Shown in pieces: positions 16,742 through 24,561 of a DNA stretch of 64,000 nucleotides. Made by a program: the position numbers and the translations under genes. Under the pieces are notes generated by a model. The model saw only the letters and a program-made list of their open reading frames with translations, had not been told where the DNA came from and made no database searches. This stretch comes from Peptoniphilus rachelemmaiella (GTDB lineage: Bacteria; Bacillota; Clostridia; Tissierellales; Peptoniphilaceae), in assembly GCF_943169845.1 (NCBI RefSeq), contig NZ_CALPBW010000001.1:1-64000 (forward strand), read 5' to 3'. Positions within the stretch are counted from its first letter, which is position 1. Each line of letters opens with the position of its first letter.

Positions 16742-17422
16742 TTATTTCTTTTCACGGATGGATTCGGCCATTTTTATTAAATCATCCACCGTAACATCTC
16801 CATCAAGTATGAAAATATAATCTTCATTTTCCATCGTAATGGAATTTGAAAACCCTTCACGTTTGGACACATAGAGGAATGCTTCATTTTTTCCTATTCT
16901 TAATTTTTTTCTTTCTCCGTTTTCATTGTCTTCTCCAAGGGTAAATGCACCGTCTTTCGCGACGCACTCAAAGCTAAAGTTTTTTCCTTCCTCGTTCTCA
17001 AAAAATGTAATTTGGTATCCCTCATCTAATTTTTCAATTTTAGATACCTTAAAGCCTTTCGGAATATAGGTGATTTCCCAGTCTTTTTTCTCTATTTTTT
17101 CCTTTTGGGTAAAGTAGATGGCGGTATGGTCGCTAAACCACGCTTCCACATAGGATTGAATTTGGGCGAGGGCGTCGCCGTGAAAGGCAAAGAGGCTCAC
17201 AAGGCCGATCCCGGCCACGAGAAGTACGGCAGCGGCTTTTTTTAAGGGATTTCTCTTTTTGCTCTTTCCAATGGCGGCGAGGATTTTTCGGTCGGTTTCG
17301 GTCGAGGGGGCGTAGCGATGGTCGTGGCCACTTGTCCACTGCTCTTCGAGGGCGCGGATCTCTTCTTCCGTGTTTTTCTCCATGGCATTTTTTATCCATT
17401 GATCCAATGGACGATCATTCAT
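16742..17422 (-). CDS. Anti-sigma factor-like membrane protein with DUF4367 domain
   Basis: A protein of 226 residues from an ATG at 17422 that overlaps the sigma factor stop by 8 bp, behind GAGGAGGGGG. The N-terminal 80 residues are cytosolic. One membrane helix is at about 85-103 (AAAVLLVAGIGLVSLFAF). The extracellular part (FKVSKIEKLDEGYQITFFE onward) is a DUF4367 fold. This is the usual architecture of ECF sigma-linked regulators in Bacillota. Its partner sigma gene carries a premature stop. Confidence 0.8.
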   Translation of the reverse strand: MNDRPLDQWIKNAMEKNTEEEIRALEEQWTSGHDHRYAPSTETDRKILAAIGKSKKRNPLKKAAAVLLVAGIGLVSLFAFHGDALAQIQSYVEAWFSDHTAIYFTQKEKIEKKDWEITYIPKGFKVSKIEKLDEGYQITFFENEEGKNFSFECVAKDGAFTLGEDNENGERKKLRIGKNEAFLYVSKREGFSNSITMENEDYIFILDGDVTVDDLIKMAESIREKK

Positions 17423-17957
17423 TTTCCCCCTCCTCTCCAAGCATTTTTCGCAATTTTTGTTTGATTCGATAGAGCTTCACCTGAACTAAATTGGTGTTTA
17501 TGGCCAGAGCTTCGGCGATTTCTTTGTAGGATTTCTCTTCAAAATACTTTAAGTACAGGATCTGTTGGCTCAGGGGATCCAGTTTGTTTAACGCCTCCCG
17601 CGCCATTTGCTCCCGCTCTTTTTTAAGATAGGTCGCCGACAGGTCGTCGAAACCATCGAGGGCATTATCATACGAGTCGACGGCCCGATTCGCCCATTTC
17701 TTCTCTCTTCGCAGGCGATCGATGCATTTGTATTTCATCATGGTGACGGCCACTTTTCTGAATTCGTCGTCGGAAAGATCGGCGTAATTGGCTTTTCTCT
17801 CGATGATGGCGAGAAAACACTCCTGGAGGACGTCTTCCGCCTTTTCTTTTGATCCCAAGATTTTGCTTCCGTAGGCCATAAGGAAGGCTTTTTACTTCTC
17901 GTAATGGTCTTCGATTTTTTGATTGAATCCTTCGTCTCTTCTGTCCTTTAAAAGCAA
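17415..17957 (-). pseudogene. ECF-type RNA polymerase sigma factor with in-frame TAA in region 2
   Basis: Codons from a TTG at 17957 (with AAAGGAGG 7 nt upstream) to 17415 would give an ECF sigma factor of normal length, about 180 residues. A TAA at 17892-17894 interrupts it after residue 21. Both sides match the family: FNQKIEDHYEK before, KAFLMAYGSKILGSKEKAED and QECF after. Downstream, region 4 is intact (LDPLSQQILYLKYFEEKSYKEIAEAL). A restart at ATG 17879 gives 154 residues lacking the first helix of region 2. It is either a true nonsense mutation, a sequencing error, or coupled re-initiation. Confidence 0.75.
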
Positions 17958-18045
17958 GGGGCGCCCTCCTTTCTCTTTTATTAAAGCAAAGCAGATGGAA
18001 AAATACAATATTCGCGCCCCTGCCCTCAGAAATTTTTTCGGGCAC

Positions 18046-18076
18046 AAAAAAACAAATCCCGAAGGCATCGAGATTT
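18046..18076 (-). terminator. Terminator that doubles as left direct repeat of the island
   Basis: On the minus strand a hairpin built from AAATC...GATTT (18054-18076) is followed by seven T residues (18046-18052). No minus-strand gene ends just upstream of it now: the nearest is more than 600 bp away. The hairpin is the left copy of the direct repeat; the copy at 26517-26539 follows the histidine kinase gene and lacks a T-tract. Confidence 0.7.
18054..18076 (+). repeat. Left 23-bp direct repeat (att-like)
   Basis: The repeat begins AAATCCCGAAGGC and ends GAGATTT. It matches 26517-26539 at 21 of 23 positions, differing at repeat positions 14 and 16. It bounds the foreign-looking block. Confidence 0.7.
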
Positions 18077-18081
18077 CAGAG

Positions 18082-18136
18082 TGATGACAAAGGGAGGGAG
18101 AATCATCCGATTCACCCTCTCTTTATTGTGTCATCA
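18082..18136. repeat. Long imperfect hairpin at the island's left end
   Basis: Outer arms TGATGACA (18082-18089) / TGTCATCA (18129-18136), middle arms AAGGGAGGG / CCCTCTCTT and inner arms GAATC / GATTC with an ATCC loop give about 22 pairs with one A-A mismatch and a 5-nt bulge. No T-tract follows. It lies 5 bp inside the left repeat, so it may be a recombination or transfer structure. Confidence 0.6.
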
Positions 18137-18318
18137 AACAGCATTCGCCTCAATTATAGTAAAATAGAAAAAAAGGAGGCTTATCATCTCCTCCTAAGCA
18201 AAAATAGCAACGCATAGTAGCTATAAAAAAGCAACTCTCCAATCATTTCACATAATATTTGTAAACCGTAAGATATTATTATGTGATGTGACGGAGAGTA
18301 GATAAAAAAATACGACTT
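18137..18318 (+). promoter_or_regulatory. Leader of the XRE regulator with a 9-bp palindrome
   Basis: Perfect arms CACATAATA (18249-18257) and TATTATGTG (18277-18285) flank a 19-nt centre 34 bp before the XRE start codon, a fitting autoregulatory operator. A GGAGG/CCTCC hairpin lies at about 18175-18196. I see no gene between 17958 and 18318. Confidence 0.45.
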
Positions 18319-18651
18319 ATGGCTTTTTCGTTTGGGACATCCTTGCGGAATGCCAGAGAAAAACGAAACTATAAGAGAGAACAGATTGCGGAGCATGCAG
18401 AAATCAGTCCTCGTTTTTTAGCGGCCATAGAAAGCGGCAGGCGCAAGCCGAGCCTGGATGTCCTGATTCGCCTTGACAATGCCATTGGCGCTTCTTTTGA
18501 TGAGATTCTTGCACCGCAGGTGAACGCAGACAGCGAAATCGTTGACCGGATCATGCGGTTGGTTCCACAATGCAGCCAGCGGGATCAGGAGTTGCTGCTT
18601 ACCCCGGTTGACAAAATGCCGGATACCAAAGAGAAGAAAGCTGACAAATAA
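18319..18651 (+). CDS. XRE-family HTH regulator
   Basis: A protein of 110 residues. The first 65 form a Cro/CI helix-turn-helix (LRNAREKRNYKREQIAEHA, then SPRFLAAIESGRRKPSLD). The C-terminal tail is short and charged, with no peptidase or sensory domain. Such small regulators often control mobile elements. It is the only plus-strand gene at the left end of the island and is followed by a GC-rich hairpin. Confidence 0.85.
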   Translation: MAFSFGTSLRNAREKRNYKREQIAEHAEISPRFLAAIESGRRKPSLDVLIRLDNAIGASFDEILAPQVNADSEIVDRIMRLVPQCSQRDQELLLTPVDKMPDTKEKKADK

Positions 18652-18684
18652 TGCGGTCGGGTGTATTGCCCGGCCGCATTGCTC
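18652..18684. terminator. Hairpin between convergent XRE and DtxR-like genes
   Basis: TGCGGTCGGG (18652-18661) pairs with CCCGGCCGCA (18669-18678), with one G-U pair and a 7-nt loop, starting 1 bp after the XRE stop. The T-run is weak. Confidence 0.5.
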
Positions 18685-18706
18685 TGTCCGTTACTGAATG
18701 GGCCAA

Positions 18707-19093
18707 CTATTTTCCCTTTTGAGAAGAATAGTAATCCCGAAGTTTCTCAAAGGATTCTATACTGATATTGTGTTCCATCCGGCAGGCGTCGTATTCCGCT
18801 CTCTTGGGATCAACGCCTGCGGCGATGAGCTTGTCGCGGAAGAAACAGTGCCGCTCGTAAATTTTCTCAGCAACTTCGCGGCCCATATCGGTCAGATGGA
18901 GAAAGCGATCTTCATCCATTGTGAGAAAGCCGCCATCCCGTAAAGCCGCTACCGCATAGCTCACGCTGGGCTTTGACACCTCCATGTGCCGGGATACATC
19001 CACGGAGCGTACCTTGCCTTTCTTTTTCTGGATTACCAACACAGCCTCCAGATAGTCCTCGCCGGAAGCGTACAGTTTTTTACCGGGAGGCAT
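18707..19093 (-). CDS. DtxR/MntR-family metal-dependent regulator
   Basis: A protein of 128 residues from an ATG at 19093 that overlaps the upstream ABC gene by 14 bp; the frame extends to 19237 but only through that gene. The winged helix (YLEAVLVIQKKKG, SKPSVSYAVAALRDGGFL) and metal-site residues Glu16, His82, Cys104, Glu107 and His108 (YDACRMEHN) are visible. Cys at position 104 is the DtxR/IdeR arrangement; MntR has Glu there. Iron sensing is therefore favoured. It lacks the SH3-like domain. It is co-transcribed with the ECF system it probably represses. Confidence 0.85.
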   Translation of the reverse strand: MPPGKKLYASGEDYLEAVLVIQKKKGKVRSVDVSRHMEVSKPSVSYAVAALRDGGFLTMDEDRFLHLTDMGREVAEKIYERHCFFRDKLIAAGVDPKRAEYDACRMEHNISIESFEKLRDYYSSQKGK

Positions 19094-20585
19094 TGACTGC
19101 ACCTGCTTCTTGCTCGCGGGAGAAGAAAGCCCATAAGAGACTCTCAGCCTCCCCGTCCATAGGTCGGTGCCACAGCACCTTGCTCCCCTGAATGAACAAC
19201 AGGTAGGTGCAGCATTTATAAATAAGTTCCGGGTCATGTGTAATCAGGAACAGGCTCTTTCCCAGTTCTTTCAGGCGGTTTAAGTTGTCTGATACCTCCA
19301 GCATATGCCGGTAATCCAATCCGCTGGTAGGCTCGTCAAATATCAGGATCTTTTTGTCCGAGGCTATTGCACTGCCAATCGCCACCCTCTGTTTTTCACC
19401 GCCTGACAGGGACATGGGGTGCAGCTTTGCCTTCTCCGACAGGTCAAGGCTTGTCAGTATCTCCTTGGCGCAGGCTGTGTCTGCTTTCTCGTCCTCGCCA
19501 TCCATACTAAGTAGCAATTCGTCCATCACATCTTCCGTGAATAGCTGATGATTTACATCCTGCATGACCATATAGGAGATATGCCTGCGCTGCTTCGCGT
19601 CATAGGAGGCCCCATCCATTTCAAGCACACCTCTCGCTTTTTTATCTAGACCGCACAGACACCGGGCGAAGGTGGATTTTCCTGCGCCGTTGTATCCGAT
19701 GATGCCGATAATCTCGCCTTGAGGCAAGTTTAGGTCCGGAACATCCACATTGAGGGGGCCGTGCTTTTCATAGGAGAACCGGAATCCTTTGATATGCAAT
19801 TTCGGAGCGGTCGGTTTGGGGGCAGCCTCTGGGGACAGGTGGAATGGGTCCAGTGCCCGTAACCCCATCTCCTGCAATTCATCGGGCGATAATTTTTGAA
19901 ACTCCGCCCCGGTAAATTCCCGCACAATACTTCCATGCTTCATATAGAGAATTCGATCTGCATAGGGAACGAGATAATAAAGTCGGTGTTCCGCGACAAT
20001 CACAGTCTTTTTCTCTGACTGCCAGTGCCGAATCACACCAATCAAATCTTCGATAGTGGCAATATCTAGGTTGGAGGATGGCTCGTCCAGTACAAAGATA
20101 TCCGGGTGGATTGCGTCGGCAGAGGCACAGGCGATTTTCTGTTTTTCTCCGCCGGAGAGAGCAAACAAGCTCCTGTTCAGCAGCTTTTCCAGCTTGAGGC
20201 TGCGGGCAGTCTCTTCCAGGCGCTCCCGCATCTCCGGGACCGGCAGGGCCATGTTTTCACACCCAAAAACGATCTCACTGGTGGTGTCCACATTGTAGAA
20301 TTGTGTTCTTGGGTTTTGGAATACAGATCCCACCCGTTGCCCGATTTGATAAAGAGGATAGTCTTTTAACTCTTTCCCATCTAAAAGGACTTGCCCAGTC
20401 AGCTTCCCGCCGTAATAATGCGGGATCAGGCCGTTGATTAGCCGAGTCAGCGTCGTCTTGCCGCAGCCGGACTCTCCGCAGAGCAGGATGGTTTCGCCAT
20501 CCTGGATTGTCAGATTGATATGGTTCAGGTTGTTTTGGGTTTCTCCGCTCTCATAAGAAAAGGAAACATCTTTCAATTCGATCAC
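19080..20585 (-). CDS. ECF-type transporter ATPase with two fused ABC domains
   Basis: A 501-residue protein with two nucleotide-binding domains: Walker A GESGCGKTT and GYNGAGKST, two LSGGEKQ signatures, and Walker B IFVLDEPSSNLD and ILIFDEPTSGLD. It powers an energy-coupling-factor importer as a fused EcfA1/EcfA2 equivalent. The start is a GTG at 20585 preceded by AAGGAGGTGAT. The order S component, EcfT, ATPase, regulator runs on the minus strand with small gaps or overlaps. Confidence 0.93.
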   Translation of the reverse strand: MIELKDVSFSYESGETQNNLNHINLTIQDGETILLCGESGCGKTTLTRLINGLIPHYYGGKLTGQVLLDGKELKDYPLYQIGQRVGSVFQNPRTQFYNVDTTSEIVFGCENMALPVPEMRERLEETARSLKLEKLLNRSLFALSGGEKQKIACASADAIHPDIFVLDEPSSNLDIATIEDLIGVIRHWQSEKKTVIVAEHRLYYLVPYADRILYMKHGSIVREFTGAEFQKLSPDELQEMGLRALDPFHLSPEAAPKPTAPKLHIKGFRFSYEKHGPLNVDVPDLNLPQGEIIGIIGYNGAGKSTFARCLCGLDKKARGVLEMDGASYDAKQRRHISYMVMQDVNHQLFTEDVMDELLLSMDGEDEKADTACAKEILTSLDLSEKAKLHPMSLSGGEKQRVAIGSAIASDKKILIFDEPTSGLDYRHMLEVSDNLNRLKELGKSLFLITHDPELIYKCCTYLLFIQGSKVLWHRPMDGEAESLLWAFFSREQEAGAVNASR

Positions 20586-20597
20586 AGTATCACCTCC

Positions 20598-21329
20598 TTA
20601 CCACGGCCTGAAAAAGTATGTGGAGAGCAGTGCGGCTCCGGCAATCAACACCACCAGTAGATCCCAGCCAGTAAAACCGACCTTTGTGATATTGGTGCGC
20701 TGGACCGGGTTATCCAGGCCGCGGGTCAGGGCCGCCGCAGAGAGATCATCCCCGATTTTGACCACCGAGATCATCAGGGGAATAAAACGGTATTCAATCA
20801 GAGCGGCGGGGTTTTGCCAGAATTTCTTTGTTCCGAACTGAACCTCACGCATTCGCATGGCATCTTTGATGGCTGCCGACTCCTCTTGCATAGTGGGGAT
20901 GAATCGAAACAGGACGGAGAGTGGAATAGTGATCTGCCGCCCAATGTGCATCCGGCCCAGCGCGGTAATGCACTCGCTGGCCGTAGTGGATTTGATGATG
21001 TAGGCCCCCATCACATAGGCCGGAAACAGCCGCAGGACCAGCCCCACCAGCAGGACTACCAGCATATTGACGATCATGGGGAACTGGACTGAGTTCTGGA
21101 TGGCCTGCACAAACAGCCCGACCACAAACAGGCAGAAGAACACGGTTGCCGTTTTATACTGCCGGTTAGTCAACAGCAGGATAAATGGGATCATCGCTAC
21201 CGCAATCATAAAGGCGGTGTGGCTGTATAGGAATTCTGCAGTAGCGACAACGGCCATTAGCAAAAGCTTGGTTCGTGGGTCTAAGCAAAAGCCTGTTCTG
21301 TTTTCAACAACTGCTTGAAGCTGCTCCAT
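20598..21329 (-). CDS. Energy-coupling factor transporter transmembrane protein EcfT
   Basis: A protein of 243 residues with five or six membrane helices. The coupling motifs read SECITALGRMHIG and DAMRMREVQFG, near the A-R-G type motifs of EcfT that contact the ATPases. Its ATG overlaps the MptD-like stop (TAATG). It forms the membrane scaffold of the uptake system. Confidence 0.9.
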   Translation of the reverse strand: MEQLQAVVENRTGFCLDPRTKLLLMAVVATAEFLYSHTAFMIAVAMIPFILLLTNRQYKTATVFFCLFVVGLFVQAIQNSVQFPMIVNMLVVLLVGLVLRLFPAYVMGAYIIKSTTASECITALGRMHIGRQITIPLSVLFRFIPTMQEESAAIKDAMRMREVQFGTKKFWQNPAALIEYRFIPLMISVVKIGDDLSAAALTRGLDNPVQRTNITKVGFTGWDLLVVLIAGAALLSTYFFRPW

Positions 21330-21922
21330 TACACAATTCCCGCTCTTTCAAAGTGTTTTTTCAGCATTTTATGGCCCAGAAGCGCGCCCAGAATACCGCC
21401 CACAAACAGCAGCGCAAAGCCCACATACATCATCCGGGAGGGCATCATGGATTGCAAAGTGTTTGCGTACTGATCACCCATGGAGGTGTGAATGTTTTTC
21501 CAATATGCTTCACCGGCAAACCAGAGATTGGCGGGGCAGCCCATGAAGCCGAAGCAAAAGCAGGCATAGCTCAGAACAGTGACCTTAAATTTCTGATAGC
21601 CGCCGATTTTGAGCACGACATCGCTTAGAAAACCGCCGAGAAACCAGCCGAGCAGGCCAATCCATCCATAACCAATGAGGTAGAAGAAAATACCACCAAT
21701 AGCGCCAGTAATGGTAAGCATTCCGAATTTTCTGATTTTCGTGTAATACAGCATCATAGGGATGCCGCAAACGATCGGCCAGATCAAGAACAAGAACGGG
21801 TATACTACCGGCAACGCAGTCAGCAGTCCAACAACAAAGAAAACAACCAAGGTCATGGCAGAATAGATGCCGATGTTAATAAGATCTTTACCTGTGAGCT
21901 TATTTGTATTTTCCATTTTCAA
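21329..21922 (-). CDS. MptD-family putative ECF transporter S component
   Basis: A hydrophobic protein of 197 residues with about six helices, opening NKLTGKDLINIGIYSAMTLVVFF, as in the MptD group of substrate-binding S components. The start is TTG at 21922 or the ATG two codons later, with GGAAAGGA upstream. The group's substrate is not settled. The neighbouring DtxR-like regulator and exporter-fold ABC pair suggest iron chelates. Confidence 0.85.
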   Translation of the reverse strand: MKMENTNKLTGKDLINIGIYSAMTLVVFFVVGLLTALPVVYPFLFLIWPIVCGIPMMLYYTKIRKFGMLTITGAIGGIFFYLIGYGWIGLLGWFLGGFLSDVVLKIGGYQKFKVTVLSYACFCFGFMGCPANLWFAGEAYWKNIHTSMGDQYANTLQSMMPSRMMYVGFALLFVGGILGALLGHKMLKKHFERAGIV

Positions 21923-22011
21923 AAAGTCCTTTCCATATAATTAGATAAATAAATAAGTAAAAAAATTTCTTTATACAAAAGCAATGCTACAGACGCACCT
22001 CCTAGATAGAT

Positions 22012-22029
22012 AGTTAGACTACGCTAACT
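22012..22029 (-). promoter_or_regulatory. Candidate DtxR-type operator upstream of the ECF operon
   Basis: AGTTAG-N6-CTAACT is a perfect inverted repeat about 90 bp before the S-component gene, in the gap after the TetR gene. The TTAG/CTAA halves recall DtxR boxes, but the central spacing is wider than the consensus. The link to the regulator at 18.7-19.1 kb is inference. Confidence 0.4.
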
Positions 22030-22050
22030 TATGGTTAAAAATTTTGGGGA

Positions 22051-22668
22051 TCAAATCCCCAAAACGGTTTGCCACCCGGAACTGAAAAAAGTGGCTAATG
22101 TATGAGCGTATTTTATCGCAGCATCTTTTGAATAATTGTGCAAGACAATTTCTGCGATAGATGAATAGTAAGAATGAACGAGCATATGCCACTCGTCATC
22201 CTCCAGATCATGTACGGAAACTCCGCGATCTTTCAGCTCTGCTATTAGCTTTTTTGTCTCCCGAACATCGGAACGCACCACATCATCCAGAAAAGAAGCA
22301 TATTTTGTGCCGGCAGACTGCATCAGCAGCAATTTGAATACATCGAAATGTTCGTAAATGTATTCGATAATCTGACGGATCGTGTCCTCCGACAGTTTCC
22401 AGAGCTGCTTTAATTCATCCGTCCGGGCCAATTCAAAGTGCTTAGCAACAGAATCGGAATACATCTCTGATACCGCCTGAACTACCGGCTCTACAAGTTC
22501 GCCAAACAAAGCCTCTTTATCCTCAAAGTGATTGTAAAAAGCCCCGTTTGTCACATGAGCAGACTTGCATATTTTACGGATACTGGCACGTTCAAACCCG
22601 TTTTCCAGAAAATGTTTTTTTGCACAGGCTAAAAGATTTTCATGGGTTTGTTGAAAATCCATTGACAT
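22051..22668 (-). CDS. TetR/AcrR-family transcriptional regulator
   Basis: A protein of 205 residues with an N-terminal TetR helix-turn-helix (ASIRKICKSAHVTNGAFYNHFEDKE) followed by an all-helical ligand domain. It diverges from the ABC half-transporter pair, with a symmetric operator in the 123-bp gap, so it probably represses both itself and the pair. The ligand is unknown. Confidence 0.92.
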   Translation of the reverse strand: MSMDFQQTHENLLACAKKHFLENGFERASIRKICKSAHVTNGAFYNHFEDKEALFGELVEPVVQAVSEMYSDSVAKHFELARTDELKQLWKLSEDTIRQIIEYIYEHFDVFKLLLMQSAGTKYASFLDDVVRSDVRETKKLIAELKDRGVSVHDLEDDEWHMLVHSYYSSIAEIVLHNYSKDAAIKYAHTLATFFSSGWQTVLGI

Positions 22669-22690
22669 TTCTATCCCTCATCCTATACTT

Positions 22691-22720
22691 AAATTACAGT
22701 GTAATATTACATCGTAATTT
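22691..22720. promoter_or_regulatory. Nested palindrome, likely TetR operator
   Basis: An outer AAATTAC/GTAATTT pair (22691-22697, 22714-22720) encloses the perfect 12-bp palindrome TGTAATATTACA (22700-22711). It sits in the divergent promoter region between the TetR gene and the ABC pair. Confidence 0.65.
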
Positions 22721-22791
22721 ACGTTATAGCACGGTTACACGAAAAATGCAATACCTTCCTTGCATTTTGTGGCCTGAAAGGAGACTTTCTT

Positions 22792-24561
22792 ATGTTCCAA
22801 AAAGAACCGGGTGCAATCCGCCAACTATTTGCTTTTGTCGGTGAGAGTAATGGAAAAATGCGCATTTCTATTCTTCTTGCTGTGTTGGGAGAGATATTTG
22901 GTATCGTACCATTTCTAATGGTGGCACTGTTGGCAGATGAACTCTATCACGGTACAGCTACTCCGCAGAGCGTTTTGTTTTTCAGCGGAATTGCTGCCAT
23001 ATGTCAGATTATAAAAATGCTTCTTACATGGCGTTCCTCTCTTATTTCCCACAAAATCTCTTTTACGATTTTGAAAAATGTCCGTGAAGCGATTACAGAT
23101 CGGATGGCAAAAGTCCCAATGGGTGTTATGCTGGAAACGCCCACAGGAACTTTCAAAAACTTGATTGTAGACAATGTTGCAAAGCTGGAAGATTCTATGG
23201 CACATTTTATGCCAGAGCTTCCATCAAATATTGCGGCACCGTTGTGCAGCATCCTCCTGATTTTCATCCTGGACTGGCACATGGGGCTTGCATCCCTAAT
23301 CACAGTTCCACTGGGTATTCTCTTTTTTGCTGCTATGATGCGCGGTTATGGCCCCCGAATGGAGAATTATATACGCTCTGCGAATAATATGAATAGTTCT
23401 TTAGTGGAATACGTCAACGGCATTCAAGTCATTAAAGCCTTTAATCGCTCTGCTTCTTCTTATGGAAAATACTCGGAATCTGTCAACTATTTTCACGATT
23501 CCACAATGGAGTGGTGGAGCCAATGCTGGTTCTGGAACGCCGCAGCGAGGGCCGTTCTGCCCTCTACTCTTTTGGGTACATTACCGGTTGGCGCATGGCT
23601 CTATATGGAAGGAACGCTTTCACTCCCCGTATTTTTAATATCTTTAGTAGTTCCGCTGGGGTTTGTTGCTCCATTGATGAAAGTGTCTGAAGCGATGGAG
23701 CAAGTCAGCATGATAAAAGGTAATTTGGAGCAAGTAACAGCTTTCCTAAAAACCCCGGAACTTGTCCGGCCCTCTGAACCTGTATCTTTGGGAGAACGTA
23801 CTTACCAATTCGAGAATGTACATTTCGGTTATAAAGAAACCGAAGTTCTCCACGGTATTTCTTTTCAAACCAGACCCGGCACTATGACGGCTATTGTTGG
23901 GCCTTCCGGTTCCGGTAAATCCACGATTGCGAAACTGATGGCTGGTTTTTGGGATGTGACTTCCGGCTCTGTGCGTTTCGGCGGCCAGGATATTCGTCAA
24001 ATCCCCTTTGAACAATTGATGGGTGAAATCAGTTATGTGGCACAGGACAATTACCTATTCGACAAATCCATTCGGGAAAATATCCGCATGGGTAATCCAG
24101 CAGCAACAGATGAAGAAGTGGAAGCTGCCGCAAAAGCTGCTAACTGTCATGACTTTATTATGCAGTTAGAGCAGGGATATGACACACTGGCCGGTGATGC
24201 CGGAGACCGTCTTTCTGGCGGGGAGCGCCAGCGTATTACGATTGCGCGGGCCATGCTAAAACCGGCATCTGTAGTCATTTTAGACGAGGCCACTGCCTAT
24301 GCTGATCCGGAAAATGAGGCACTCATTCAACAGGCAATCAGCAAATTAGTGGCTGGAAAGACATTGATTGTTGTAGCGCACCGTTTGAATACAATTCGCA
24401 ATGCCGACCAAATTCTGGTTGTGGCAAACGGAAATATTGCAGGCCGTGGGACACAAGAAGAACTTCTCCGGGAATGCCCCATCTATCAAAAGATGTGGCA
24501 AGATTATGCCGGAACCATAGAAGAAGCAGACATGAAAGGAGGAGTGAAAAACCATGTTTGA
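22792..24561 (+). CDS. ABC transporter ATP-binding/permease, half transporter 1
   Basis: A protein of 589 residues: a six-helix type IV (exporter-fold) membrane domain, then an ATPase domain with Walker A GPSGSGKST, signature LSGGERQ and Walker B VVILDEATAYADPEN. AAGGAGA precedes the ATG. It overlaps the next ABC gene by 8 bp, implying a heterodimer. Pairs like this beside an ECF uptake system and a DtxR regulator resemble the IrtAB/YbtPQ-type importers of siderophores, which use the exporter fold. Confidence 0.92.
   Translation: MFQKEPGAIRQLFAFVGESNGKMRISILLAVLGEIFGIVPFLMVALLADELYHGTATPQSVLFFSGIAAICQIIKMLLTWRSSLISHKISFTILKNVREAITDRMAKVPMGVMLETPTGTFKNLIVDNVAKLEDSMAHFMPELPSNIAAPLCSILLIFILDWHMGLASLITVPLGILFFAAMMRGYGPRMENYIRSANNMNSSLVEYVNGIQVIKAFNRSASSYGKYSESVNYFHDSTMEWWSQCWFWNAAARAVLPSTLLGTLPVGAWLYMEGTLSLPVFLISLVVPLGFVAPLMKVSEAMEQVSMIKGNLEQVTAFLKTPELVRPSEPVSLGERTYQFENVHFGYKETEVLHGISFQTRPGTMTAIVGPSGSGKSTIAKLMAGFWDVTSGSVRFGGQDIRQIPFEQLMGEISYVAQDNYLFDKSIRENIRMGNPAATDEEVEAAAKAANCHDFIMQLEQGYDTLAGDAGDRLSGGERQRITIARAMLKPASVVILDEATAYADPENEALIQQAISKLVAGKTLIVVAHRLNTIRNADQILVVANGNIAGRGTQEELLRECPIYQKMWQDYAGTIEEADMKGGVKNHV

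Noticed and set aside
17668..18045. Alternative minus-strand frame overlapping the 5' part of the ECF sigma gene
   Set aside because: It is in another frame, Arg-rich, and has no family resemblance. The sigma frame explains the region.
18184..18396. Minus-strand 70-codon frame opposite the XRE gene start
   Set aside because: Shadow of the XRE gene and its leader, with no supporting site.
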